Source: Flavobacterium tistrianum (GTDB lineage: Bacteria > Bacteroidota > Bacteroidia > Flavobacteriales > Flavobacteriaceae). Taken from it: 64,000 bases of DNA. Position numbers and translations under genes: made by a program. The stretch is taken from positions 1 through 64,000 of the forward strand of contig NZ_QJRH01000061.1 of assembly GCF_003254545.1 (NCBI RefSeq). Direction: 5' to 3'. The notes under the pieces were generated by a model. That model did not search any database. It was not told where the DNA came from and saw nothing but the letters and a program-made list of their open reading frames with translations. Below, piece by piece: positions 33,823 through 41,648 of the stretch (the first letter of the stretch is position 1; each line of letters starts with the position of its first letter).

Positions 33823-34986
33823 ATGAGTAAAATACTAATTGTCGAAGACGAAGCAGCAATCAGAAGAGTTTTGGTAAAAATATTATCAGAAGAAAATGAT
33901 TCGTATCAAGTTGATGAAGCTGAAGATGGTGTTGCGGGACTTGAAAAAATAAAAAACAACGATTACGATTTGGTTTTGTGCGATATCAAAATGCCAAAAA
34001 TGGACGGTGTTGAGGTTTTAGAAGAAGTAAAAAAGATAAAACCAGAAATTCCGATGGTCATGATTTCGGGACACGGAGACATGGAAACTGCGATTCAGAC
34101 CATGCGTTTAGGAGCTTTTGATTATATCTCGAAACCGCCAGATTTGAACCGTTTGCTGAATACAGTTCGTAATGCTTTGGATAAAAAACAATTAGTAGTT
34201 GAAAATAAGATTCTAAAGAAAAAAGTCAGCAAAAACTACGAAATGATTGGTGACAGCGAATCGATTAATCATATTAAAGTGATGATTGATAAAGTTGCTC
34301 CAACAGAAGCCAGAGTTTTAATTACAGGTCCAAACGGAACTGGAAAAGAATTAGTGGCGCATCAATTGCACGAAAAAAGTGAGCGTTCTGGATTTCCTTT
34401 AATCGAAGTAAACTGTGCGGCGATTCCGAGCGAATTAATCGAAAGCGAATTGTTCGGACACGTAAAAGGCGCTTTTACATCGGCAGTTAAAGATCGCGCA
34501 GGAAAATTTGAAGCGGCAGACAAAGGAACTATTTTCTTAGATGAAATTGGCGATATGAGTCTTTCGGCGCAAGCCAAAGTTTTGCGTGCTCTTCAGGAAA
34601 ATATGATTACGAGAGTTGGTGCTGATAAAGATATTAAAGTTGATGTTCGCGTCGTTGCGGCAACCAATAAAGATTTAAAAACAGAAATTGCAGAAGGACG
34701 TTTCCGTGAAGATTTATACCATCGTTTGGCTGTAATTTTAATTAAAGTTCCGCCATTGAATGAAAGACGTGATGATATCCCAGCTTTAATTTCTCATTTT
34801 ACAGAGAAAATAGCTTCAGAACAAGGAAATGCAGTGAAGTCATTTTCAGCGCAAGCCATAAAATTGTTGCAGGAATATGATTGGACAGGTAACATTCGCG
34901 AGCTTCGAAATGTGGTGGAAAGATTAATCATTTTGGGAGGAAGCGAAATTTCTGAAACAGATGTAAAAATGTTCGCAAGCAAGTAA
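33823..34986 (+). CDS. Sigma-54-dependent response regulator without DNA-binding domain
   Basis: From the ATG at 33823, 387 residues. Receiver domain 1-120 with phosphorylatable D54. Sigma-54 AAA+ domain about 140-385 with Walker A GPNGTGKE at 169-176 and GAFTSA loop at 216-221 (consensus GAFTGA). Walker B GTIFLDEIGDM and the R-fingers in GRFREDLYHRL follow. The protein ends ISETDVKMFASK right after the AAA+ lid; the Fis-type HTH is missing. No histidine kinase is adjacent. A start at 33781 would translate the upstream repeat and was rejected. Activators of this layout may work from solution, as described for FlgR of Helicobacter. Confidence 0.9.
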   Translation: MSKILIVEDEAAIRRVLVKILSEENDSYQVDEAEDGVAGLEKIKNNDYDLVLCDIKMPKMDGVEVLEEVKKIKPEIPMVMISGHGDMETAIQTMRLGAFDYISKPPDLNRLLNTVRNALDKKQLVVENKILKKKVSKNYEMIGDSESINHIKVMIDKVAPTEARVLITGPNGTGKELVAHQLHEKSERSGFPLIEVNCAAIPSELIESELFGHVKGAFTSAVKDRAGKFEAADKGTIFLDEIGDMSLSAQAKVLRALQENMITRVGADKDIKVDVRVVAATNKDLKTEIAEGRFREDLYHRLAVILIKVPPLNERRDDIPALISHFTEKIASEQGNAVKSFSAQAIKLLQEYDWTGNIRELRNVVERLIILGGSEISETDVKMFASK

Positions 34987-35088
34987 GATGCTTCGCGCAA
35001 TAAGCTATAAGCTTTATGCTTTAAGCTAAAAAACACACAATAATTTTGGCCTAAAGCTTATTGCCAAATGCCTAAAGCTTAAAAAAAA
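34987..35088. repeat. Short spacer with AAGCTTTA-type inverted words
   Basis: The spacer carries AAGCTATAAGCTTTATGCTT and, inverted or direct, GCCTAAAGCTTATTGCC and TGCCTAAAGCTT. It is another of the word-shuffled intergenic repeats of this genome and holds no gene. Confidence 0.5.
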
Positions 35089-35748
35089 ATGAAACTAAAA
35101 AAGATAAACGAGAAATTACAAGATGGTCTAATTGAAAATGGTTTAACAGAAGCCAATGCTTTGCAGATGGAAACCTTTTCGACCATAAAAAGTGGCGCTG
35201 ATTGTGTGATTATTTCTCCAAAAGGAAGTGGAAAAACAACGACAATTGTTTTAAATGTAATTCAGCAATTGGCAGGAAAAAACGAAGAATCGCCACGCGC
35301 TTTGATTATTGTTGAAGATAAAGCTAAGGTTTTAGAAATGGTTGCTCTTTTTGAGAAATATGGGAAATATACCAATCTAGAAGTTTATGGTGTAAATGAA
35401 AAAGGCGATATGGATTACGATAAAAACTATGTTTCTACAGGAATTGATGTTTTAATTGGTACTCCAACCAAATTAAACGACATGTTTAGTACGGCGGGTT
35501 ACAACGTAAATCGCTTAAAAATGTTTATTCTAGATGATGCAGATGAAATTTTGAAATTGCGTCATGAACCAAAAATAACCCGTATTTCAAATAGTATTGC
35601 TAAAGTACAGCGAATTATTTTTGGTGAAGCTTTGACAGAAAGAATCGAGTTTTTGGCAGATAAAATTATGGTTGAGCCTTATTTGTTTGATATGGATGAA
35701 GAAGGAGAGGAGCTTGATGAAGAGGAAGAGGATATTGAAGAGGAATAA
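35089..35748 (+). CDS. Single-domain DEAD-box-helicase-like protein with acidic tail
   Basis: 219 residues corresponding only to the first RecA-like domain of a DEAD-box helicase. A Q-motif-like segment is near Q26, Walker A SPKGSGKT at 43-50, motif Ib GTPT at 124-127 and motif II D149-D-A-D152 (canonical DEAD). Motif III SAT is replaced by GEA. The second RecA domain is absent; instead the protein ends in a run of Glu/Asp (about 198-219). Without domain 2 it cannot be a standard helicase. It may be a regulatory or RNA-binding relative, or a helicase needing a partner. The reading frame is intact, so it is not an obvious pseudogene. Confidence 0.85.
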   Translation: MKLKKINEKLQDGLIENGLTEANALQMETFSTIKSGADCVIISPKGSGKTTTIVLNVIQQLAGKNEESPRALIIVEDKAKVLEMVALFEKYGKYTNLEVYGVNEKGDMDYDKNYVSTGIDVLIGTPTKLNDMFSTAGYNVNRLKMFILDDADEILKLRHEPKITRISNSIAKVQRIIFGEALTERIEFLADKIMVEPYLFDMDEEGEELDEEEEDIEEE

Positions 35749-35760
35749 TTTACGATAAAG

Positions 35761-35810
35761 TTTTCAGTCCCGGTTTTCAGTCTAAGTAATTGAAAAACGG
35801 GATTTTTTAT
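35761..35810 (+). terminator. Repeat-derived terminator after the DEAD-like gene
   Basis: TCCCGGTTTTCA (35768-35779) pairs with TGAAAAACGGGA (35791-35802) with one mismatch, followed by TTTTTT. It is a copy of the CAGTTTTCAGT repeat family that has gained a terminator T run. Confidence 0.65.
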
Positions 35811-35941
35811 AAGTCACAGTTTTCGGTCGCAGTTTACAGTTGTAATACTGAAAACTAAATTAAAAATATAATTAGAATAAATTATAAGTCTCAGTTGCTG
35901 TTTACAGTTTAGATACTGAAAACTGCGACTGAGACTGAGAA
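35811..35941. repeat. CAGTTTTCAGT family, two further degenerate hairpins
   Basis: One imperfect copy at about 35814-35854. A second runs 35887-35936, where AGTCTCAGT and ACTGAGACT end arms that pair at 19 of 22 positions. They fill the space between the DEAD-like gene and the DUF2007 gene. Confidence 0.65.
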
Positions 35942-35960
35942 CTTAACAAAATGGATTATC

Positions 35961-36179
35961 ATGGGATTAATGAAAGTATTTTCGGGAAGTGAAGTTTTAG
36001 CAATTGCTTTGCAAGAAAGATTAGAAGAAGCAGGTGTAGAAACCGTAAAAAAAGATAATATTCAATCAGCTCGTTTAGGAGGTTTTGGTCAGACAGATTT
36101 GGCAGTTGAGGTTTTTATTCAGGAAACCGATTTTGCAAAAGCAAATCCAGTTATTGAAAATTTCAGAATGAGTCTTTAA
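35961..36179 (+). CDS. DUF2007-family small protein
   Basis: 72 residues, soluble. MKVFSGSEVLAIALQERLEE, an amphipathic stretch, then GGFGQTDLAVEVFIQETDFA and a C-terminal ANPVIENF. The pattern fits DUF2007 (putative signal-transducing protein, ferredoxin-like fold related to PII). Function is not established. It is flanked on both sides by hairpin repeats. Confidence 0.7.
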   Translation: MGLMKVFSGSEVLAIALQERLEEAGVETVKKDNIQSARLGGFGQTDLAVEVFIQETDFAKANPVIENFRMSL

Positions 36180-36186
36180 GAGTTTT

Positions 36187-36230
36187 CAGTCTCAGTTTTC
36201 AGTCACAATATAAACTGAAAACTGAGACTG
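36187..36230. repeat. CAGTCTCAGTTTTCAGT perfect hairpin
   Basis: CAGTCTCAGTTTTCAGT (36187-36203) and its exact complement (36214-36230): a 17-bp stem with a 10-base loop. It occupies almost the entire 71-base spacer between the DUF2007 gene and the Cof-type phosphatase. Confidence 0.8.
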
Positions 36231-36250
36231 AGACTGCAAACTATAAAAAA

Positions 36251-37054
36251 ATGCAATACAAAATGTTAGTGCTCGACATGGATGATACCTTGTTGACAGA
36301 CGATCACAGAATTTCAGATTTAAATAAAAAAGTAATATTAGAAGCTCAGGCAAAAGGTGTTTATGTGGTTTTGGCTTCTGGAAGACCGACTACTGCAATG
36401 ACGGCTTATGCAAAAGAGTTGGAATTAGATAAAAACGATTCTTATATCATTTCTTTTAATGGAGCAATAATTAGCCGTGTTAAAGACGATTTAGTTTTGT
36501 TTGAACAGAAATTGACTGTAGAACAAATTCACGCGCTTTACGATTATAGCGTAAAGAAAAATGCACATATTATCACGTATTTGGATGACGAAATTATCAG
36601 CGAAACGGATTCGGAATTTATCGAAGTCGAAAAAGAAATTACAGGAATGGCGCATCATAAAGTTTCAAGCTTTAAAGATTATGTAGACAGACCAGCGGTT
36701 AAATGTATCTTGCTTCAAGATCCAGCGTATTTAAAAACGTTAGAAAACGATTTAAAAGATGCTATGCCGCATTTAAGTGTTTCGATGTCAAAGCCATTTT
36801 TCTTAGAAGCTGCGCAGCAAGGAATTGATAAAGCGGCTAGCTTAAAGTATTTGGCTGATAAATTAGGAATTCATCAAAGTGAAATTATCGCGGTTGGAAA
36901 TGCAGGAAATGATTTAACGATGATCGAATATGCGGGTTTAGGAGTTTGGGTTGATAATGTGACTCCCGAGCTACGTGACAAAGCCGATTTAATCGTAGCT
37001 TCAAATAATAATGATGGTGTTGCTGAAGTAGTAACACGTTATATTTTAAACTAA
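36251..37054 (+). CDS. Cof-type HAD-IIB phosphatase
   Basis: 267 residues. HAD motif I LDMDDTLL with D9 and D11, motif II LASGRPT, the C2B cap (about 85-185), motif III lysine in the KAASLKYLADKLGI region (GIDKAASL), and motif IV VGNAGNDLTMIEYAG (usual GDxxND here GNAGND). Such enzymes hydrolyse sugar phosphates, flavin nucleotides or PLP. Substrate not predictable. It is seven bases from the next gene, so likely co-transcribed with it. Confidence 0.9.
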   Translation: MQYKMLVLDMDDTLLTDDHRISDLNKKVILEAQAKGVYVVLASGRPTTAMTAYAKELELDKNDSYIISFNGAIISRVKDDLVLFEQKLTVEQIHALYDYSVKKNAHIITYLDDEIISETDSEFIEVEKEITGMAHHKVSSFKDYVDRPAVKCILLQDPAYLKTLENDLKDAMPHLSVSMSKPFFLEAAQQGIDKAASLKYLADKLGIHQSEIIAVGNAGNDLTMIEYAGLGVWVDNVTPELRDKADLIVASNNNDGVAEVVTRYILN

Positions 37055-37060
37055 ACTAAA

Positions 37061-37591
37061 ATGAAAAATCAAATAGAAACGGAACGTCTTATTTTACGGC
37101 CACTTGAGCTTTCAGACGCTGAAGGAATGTTCGAATTAGATTCTAATCCGAATGTGCATCTGTATGTTGGAAATAGACCTGTAAAACATATTGACGAAAG
37201 CATTGAGTACATCAAGTTTGTTCATAAACAATACAAAGATCTTGGAACAGGCCGATGGGCAGTTGTTCTCAAAGATACAAACGAATTTATTGGCTGGTCT
37301 GGAATAAAGTTTATTACAGACGAAATCAATAATCACAAAAACTTTTACGAGCTAGGATACCGATTTATTGAAAAACATTGGGGAAAAGGCTACGCAACCG
37401 AAGCGGGAAGAGCTTTTATTGATCGTGCTTTTAACGAAATGAAAGTAGAAATGCTTTATGCTTACGCAGATGCAGGAAACGAAAACTCAAGAAAAATTTT
37501 AGAAAAACTAGGTTTCCATTTTGTGAATTCTTTCGAATATCAAGAAGAATTAGAAGTTTGGTACGAACTTAAAAATCCAAACTCAAACTAA
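37061..37591 (+). CDS. RimJ/RimL-like N-acetyltransferase
   Basis: 176 residues. IETERLILRPLELSDAEGMF at the N-terminus, FIGWSGIKFI, then acetyl-CoA-binding YRFIEKHWGKGYATEAGRAF (HWGKGYATEA) and NSRKILEKLGFHF. These are classic motifs of the RimJ/RimL GNAT subgroup. Target unknown: ribosomal protein N-terminus, or a small molecule. Downstream partner of the Cof-type phosphatase gene. Confidence 0.88.
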   Translation: MKNQIETERLILRPLELSDAEGMFELDSNPNVHLYVGNRPVKHIDESIEYIKFVHKQYKDLGTGRWAVVLKDTNEFIGWSGIKFITDEINNHKNFYELGYRFIEKHWGKGYATEAGRAFIDRAFNEMKVEMLYAYADAGNENSRKILEKLGFHFVNSFEYQEELEVWYELKNPNSN

Positions 37592-37599
37592 GAAATGTG

Positions 37600-37641
37600 T
37601 TCCAAATCTTTACATACTTAAAAGTCAGTAAAGATTTGGAA
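37600..37641. terminator. Hairpin between convergent genes
   Basis: TTCCAAATCTTTAC (37600-37613) and its complement (37628-37641), a 14-bp perfect stem with a 14-base loop between two convergent genes. There is no T run, so it may be a repeat-type hairpin rather than a classical terminator. Confidence 0.55.
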
Positions 37642-37658
37642 ACAAATCAGAGTTATAA

Positions 37659-38183
37659 TTATTTTTTAGCTACAGAAACAAAGTATTTATTTCCGTCACC
37701 CATAGTTAATTTTACACGTTCGTCGCAAAGATCGATTGCAAAATTAGCACTTTCGTAACAGCTGCAAGTTGTGTTTTTGTCTTTAGACATTTCAGTTTTA
37801 CAGTTGTTGTTTTTAAAACTTGCTAATTGCGGTGTGTATAAACTAACCAAATCAGTAGAAGCAGTTACTAAAGAAATGATACTTGCAGAATTATTATTGG
37901 TAATTCTGTATACAATTCTATCCGTATAGTTTACATCATTAACAGTTACTTTACGAATGTAGGTATAAGCTGTAGATCCTTCACCTGGTTCTTTAACTTC
38001 AAACTTAAACCCAACTGCACGAATAGCAACATCAAATTGCTGTTGTGAGTTAAAGCTTGCCCAAGTCGTCAATGTGCTAATAGTAGGAAATGGATTTGCA
38101 TTTGCGGCTGGTGCATTAGTTTGCGCTTGCGAACTAAATAGGGTTAAGAACATCAAGCAGATCGTGGGTAAAAATGCTTTCAT
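37659..38183 (-). CDS. Secreted protein of unknown function
   Basis: 174 residues with a signal peptide (MKAFLPTICLMFLTLFSSQAQ), then a soluble domain without motifs I recognise. Notable are four cysteines in the C-terminal half (NNCKTEM, TTCSCYES, DLCDERV), which could form disulphides in the periplasm. The protein ends GNKYFVSVAKK. Monocistronic, convergent with the acetyltransferase. Function unknown. Confidence 0.7.
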   Translation of the reverse strand: MKAFLPTICLMFLTLFSSQAQTNAPAANANPFPTISTLTTWASFNSQQQFDVAIRAVGFKFEVKEPGEGSTAYTYIRKVTVNDVNYTDRIVYRITNNNSASIISLVTASTDLVSLYTPQLASFKNNNCKTEMSKDKNTTCSCYESANFAIDLCDERVKLTMGDGNKYFVSVAKK

Positions 38184-38617
38184 AAAGCGTGGTATTTGTT
38201 ATTATAATTTTGCCTACTCTCTTTGGTTTTCGGCTTTCCCATTTCATTTTGTAACACAAAACAACAACATAACGAGTAAAATTCAAAATTGTTATGACTG
38301 AATTATTATTAAATTAATTAGAGGGTATTAAAATTCTCTAATATGAATTTATTGGCAACTTGATTCATAACAATGGTAAATGTAAGAAATTTTGAATTTA
38401 AAACCGAAAAAAATGTATTTAATCGATAAAAATTGCATTTAGTCGATTATTTTGTCATTTTATTCTTATCCGAATGTTAAAATTTGAAAAATTGAATGCT
38501 TTACTTTTTTTCAATTAAAGATAAAAAAGATTAGCTTTTGAATGTTTCTAAATTAACATTACCGCAAATTATTGACTGGAAGTGTATTAATCGCTTTCTT
38601 TTGATGAATATTGTTTG
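38184..38617. other. Intergenic region with a 20-bp-period tandem repeat
   Basis: Nearly 490 bases lie between the divergent secreted-protein gene and mtaB, without an ORF. ATTTAATCGAT (38417-38427) and ATTTAGTCGAT (38437-38447) are direct copies exactly 20 bases apart. TAATCGA and TCGATTA within them also form an inverted pair. Spacing of about two helical turns suggests a protein-binding site on one face of the DNA. The rest is featureless AT-rich sequence. Confidence 0.4.
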
Positions 38618-38625
38618 TAAATTTG
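38618..38625 (+). promoter_or_regulatory. TAnnTTTG -7 element for mtaB
   Basis: TAAATTTG, with TTTC 19 bases upstream as an approximate -33 box. It lies 46 bases before the mtaB ATG. Confidence 0.5.
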
Positions 38626-38671
38626 CAGCCTTAAATTTTTTGACAACGATTTCATTAATTTAAGACAAATT

Positions 38672-40006
38672 ATGGAAAATAGAAAGAAAGTTGCCTTTTA
38701 TACGCTGGGTTGTAAACTGAATTTTTCAGAAACCTCTACAATTGCCAGAAGTTTTAATGACGAAGGTTTTGACCGCGTCGATTTTGAAGATGTTGCAGAT
38801 ATCTATGTAATCAATACCTGCTCTGTAACAGAAAATGCCGATAAACAATTTAAGCAAGTCGTAAAGAAAGCAATGAAGCTGAATGAGAAAGCTTTTGTTG
38901 CTGCTGTTGGCTGTTATGCTCAATTGAAGCCGGAAGAATTGGCTGCAGTTGATGGAGTTGATTTGGTTTTGGGCGCTACAGAAAAATTCAAAATCACAGA
39001 CTATATCCATGATTTGAGCAAAAATGATATGGGTGAAGTGCACTCGTGCGAAATTGCAGAAGCTGATTTCTACGTAGGAAGTTATTCTATTGGTGATCGT
39101 ACAAGAGCATTTTTGAAAGTTCAAGACGGTTGCGATTATAAATGTACGTATTGTACAATTCCGTTGGCAAGAGGAATTTCTAGAAGTGATGCTTTAGAAA
39201 ATGTTCTTAAAAATGCTAAAGAAATTTCAGCTCAAAATATTCGTGAAATTGTTTTAACTGGTGTTAACATAGGTGATTACGGAAAAGGCGAGTTCGGAAA
39301 TAAAAAACACGAACATACTTTTCTAGATTTAGTTCAAGCTTTGGATAAAGTAGAAGGAATTGAGCGTTTACGAATTTCGTCAATCGAACCAAATCTTTTG
39401 AAAAACGAAACAATTGAATTCGTATCAAAAAGCCGAACTTTTGTACCGCACTTTCATATTCCGCTGCAATCAGGAAGCAATGATATTTTGAAATTAATGA
39501 AACGACGTTATTTGCGAGAAGTATACACAGAGCGTGTTGCTAAAATTCGTGAAGTAATGCCTCATGCTTGTATTGGTGTTGATGTAATTGTTGGTTTTCC
39601 AGGAGAAACAGATGAACATTTCTTAGAAACGTATCATTTCTTAAATGATTTAGATATTTCGTATTTACACGTTTTTACTTATTCAGAAAGAGATAATACA
39701 GAAGCGGCAGATATGGAAGGCGTAGTTCCTTCAAATGTTCGTGCTAAACGCAGTAAAATGCTTCGTGGTTTATCAGTTAAAAAGCGCCGTGCTTTTTACG
39801 AAAGTCAGTTAGGTACAAACAGGACAGTTCTTTTTGAAAGTGAAAATAAAGAAGGATACATTCACGGATTTACTGAAAATTACGTAAAAGTAAAAACGCC
39901 TTGGAATCCAGAATTGGTAAATACTTTACAAGAAATCAATTTAACTAAAATTGATGAAGATGGAAGTGTGCGAATTGAGTTTTTGAATAAACTGGCAGAA
40001 GCTTAA
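38672..40006 (+). CDS. mtaB: tRNA t6A37 methylthiotransferase MtaB
   Basis: Radical SAM enzyme that adds a methylthio group to t6A37 of tRNAs reading ANN codons. 444 residues. The N-terminal domain binds one cluster through C14 (TLGCKLN), C50 (NTCSVT) and C81 (VGCYAQ). The radical SAM domain has C154-x3-C158-x2-C161 (CDYKCTYC). A C-terminal TRAM-like region covers about 375-440. The TLGCKLNFSE start and CDYKCTYC motif favour the MtaB subgroup over MiaB. Ends with a palindromic repeat and a terminator. Confidence 0.93.
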   Translation: MENRKKVAFYTLGCKLNFSETSTIARSFNDEGFDRVDFEDVADIYVINTCSVTENADKQFKQVVKKAMKLNEKAFVAAVGCYAQLKPEELAAVDGVDLVLGATEKFKITDYIHDLSKNDMGEVHSCEIAEADFYVGSYSIGDRTRAFLKVQDGCDYKCTYCTIPLARGISRSDALENVLKNAKEISAQNIREIVLTGVNIGDYGKGEFGNKKHEHTFLDLVQALDKVEGIERLRISSIEPNLLKNETIEFVSKSRTFVPHFHIPLQSGSNDILKLMKRRYLREVYTERVAKIREVMPHACIGVDVIVGFPGETDEHFLETYHFLNDLDISYLHVFTYSERDNTEAADMEGVVPSNVRAKRSKMLRGLSVKKRRAFYESQLGTNRTVLFESENKEGYIHGFTENYVKVKTPWNPELVNTLQEINLTKIDEDGSVRIEFLNKLAEA

Positions 40007-40020
40007 TTAATGGTTTTAAG

Positions 40021-40053
40021 AACTTTGTCAAAGTTTCAAACTTTGACAAAGTT
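40021..40053. repeat. AACTTTGTCAAAGTTT palindromic repeat (copy 1)
   Basis: AACTTTGTCAAAGTTT, one central C, then the exact complement. Each half is itself palindromic (AACTTTG-T-CAAAGTT). It lies directly after the mtaB stop. Confidence 0.85.
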
Positions 40054-40066
40054 TACACATAACAAA

Positions 40067-40100
40067 TAAAAAAGCCCTTTTGATTAAAAGGGCTTTTCTG
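40067..40100. terminator. Bidirectional terminator between mtaB and the 40110 gene
   Basis: AAAAGCCCTTTT / AAAAGGGCTTTT stem with a 4-base loop and A/T runs on both sides, between convergent genes. Confidence 0.85.
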
Positions 40101-40109
40101 TTTTATATA

Positions 40110-40616
40110 TTATTCATTATCCTGAACAACCAATTTCAAAGAATTAATATAATCTGTATCAAACTCTATAACCCGAATTTTTTCTGGATTAAAGTCTAAT
40201 TCTCCGCCAAATTGACCTCTTGTATCTAAGAAATCTATGGTTAGCTCTTCATCAGTTAATGCTATTAGTTTTCCTAAATAAGCAGATTTTGATGATTTTT
40301 TGGCGATTTGAAAAATGCCGTATTTCTCTGAAACGTAATTAATAATTGAAGCCAAATCCTTGATAGGAATAATATCATCAGAATTGATTTTTAATCCTTT
40401 CAAGCGAATTACTTTTTCTGTAAAAGCTAAATCATGATCTCTATTTACGGTTTCAATATTTTTGTTTCTTAGGATAACAAAACCATCCAAAACAAAATCG
40501 ACTGGATTATTTCGAAGCAAAATCCAATCATCAGAATAATCAATAAGAAATCCAGAGTAAATCTGTTTTTTATCTTGAAATTCTATTTCAACCAATTGTC
40601 TTAAATATTGTTCCAT
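40110..40616 (-). CDS. Hypothetical protein with two possible Sm/SH3-like repeats
   Basis: 168 residues, soluble, no signal peptide. The N-terminal half reads EIEFQDKKQIYSGFLIDYSD then DWILLRNNPVDFVLDGFVIL and RNKNIETVNRD. The C-terminal half has SAYLGKLIALTDEELTIDFL and GELDFNPEKIRVIEFD. Both show the strand pattern G-x-L-x-x-x-x-D-x-x-x-x-x-x-x-x then an I-x-x-I/V end, as in small Sm-like or SH3-like barrels. This is pattern inspection only; I recognise no named family. Convergent with mtaB. Confidence 0.6.
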   Translation of the reverse strand: MEQYLRQLVEIEFQDKKQIYSGFLIDYSDDWILLRNNPVDFVLDGFVILRNKNIETVNRDHDLAFTEKVIRLKGLKINSDDIIPIKDLASIINYVSEKYGIFQIAKKSSKSAYLGKLIALTDEELTIDFLDTRGQFGGELDFNPEKIRVIEFDTDYINSLKLVVQDNE

Positions 40617-40624
40617 CGTATTTG

Positions 40625-40815
40625 TTTAAAATTCCAATACTTAAATTCCAAATTCCAATTGCAGTTGAAATTTAAATTTTAAGTTTAGGATTGGTTAGAA
40701 CTTTGTCAAAGTTTTAAACTTTGACAAAGTTGGTCAGAATTTTTTTGAAGGCTTTAATATTTTAAATACCAATACTTAAATTCCAAATTCCAATCTCAAA
40801 GCAATTGGAATTTAG
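40625..40815. repeat. Spacer with ATTCCAAATTCCAAT words and AACTTTGTCAAAGTT copy 2
   Basis: CCAATACTTAAATTCCAAAT occurs twice in direct orientation (about 40635 and 40770), each continuing with TCCAAT. Between them lies the AACTTTGTCAAAGTTT palindrome, 40699-40731, with a T instead of C in the centre. The whole 200-base spacer between two minus-strand genes is made of such words. Confidence 0.7.
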
Positions 40816-40817
40816 TT

Positions 40818-41534
40818 TTAAGGATTAGTAGACCAAATACTGCTGTTTTTGATAAACACTCTTCGGTTTAGTTTTAGTTGAGCAATAATTAAATCTGCCA
40901 TATCTTCAGACTGCATTACTTTTTCTGGGTTACCGTCAGTTAAATTTAAATCTTTTGCCATGTCAGTTGCAACTGTACTTGGCGTTAGCGCAGTAACACG
41001 AATATTGTGTTTTCTCATTTCCTGCATTAAAGAATCAGTTAAACCTAAAACAGCAAATTTAGAAGCGCTATAAGCACTTGTCAATGCGTTTCCGTTTAAT
41101 CCCGCAGTTGACGAAATATTGATGATATCTCCAGTTTGTCTTTCGATCATGTTTGGGATAATCGCACGAGTTGTATAATACGTTCCCATTAAATTCACCT
41201 GAATAATTCTTTCCCAAGCTTCAGGCTCCAATTCTAAGAATTTTCCAAAAGAAGCAATTCCGGCGCTGTTGATTAAAATATCGATGTGTTTAAATTCAGC
41301 AATAGCTTTTTCAACGGCAGAATTGATAGAATTGATATCAGAAACATCAGCAGATAAAGCCAAAGTTTTTACGCCCAATTTCGAAGTTTCTTCTGCCAAT
41401 TGATCAATATCACTTTTGGTTCTAGAAACCAAAATCAGGTTTACACCCTCTTTTGCCAAAGCAATTGCTACAGCTTTTCCTATTCCTTTTCCTGCGCCAG
41501 TAATAAAGGCGTTTTTATTTTTTAAGTCGGTCAT
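40818..41534 (-). CDS. FabG-like short-chain dehydrogenase
   Basis: 238 residues, classical [11 protein letters not shown] cofactor loop (12-19), NSAG, catalytic Ser in NISSTAG and YSASK. Close in pattern to 3-oxoacyl-ACP reductases and other ketoreductases. It lacks linkage to fatty-acid genes, so it is a general NADPH-dependent ketoreductase candidate. The final residues SSIWSTNP replace the usual glycine-rich DGG end of FabG, arguing against true FabG. Confidence 0.85.
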   Translation of the reverse strand: MTDLKNKNAFITGAGKGIGKAVAIALAKEGVNLILVSRTKSDIDQLAEETSKLGVKTLALSADVSDINSINSAVEKAIAEFKHIDILINSAGIASFGKFLELEPEAWERIIQVNLMGTYYTTRAIIPNMIERQTGDIINISSTAGLNGNALTSAYSASKFAVLGLTDSLMQEMRKHNIRVTALTPSTVATDMAKDLNLTDGNPEKVMQSEDMADLIIAQLKLNRRVFIKNSSIWSTNP

Positions 41535-41648
41535 GATTGTGTTTTTAGAAATGCAGAAAGCATCATTTTAAGTCTTACAAAAATAAGGTTTTGAAAACTA
41601 AAATGATGCTTTAAAAGGTATTCTTAATCTAAGTTTAACAACTTTTTG

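Noticed and set aside
35089..35748. Pseudogene of a full DEAD-box helicase
   Set aside because: No helicase domain 2 remnant was found downstream in any frame, and the ORF ends with a coherent acidic tail, so I treat it as a real short protein.
38726..39124. 132-codon minus-strand ORF
   Set aside because: Antisense to mtaB; cysteine- and phenylalanine-rich shadow frame.
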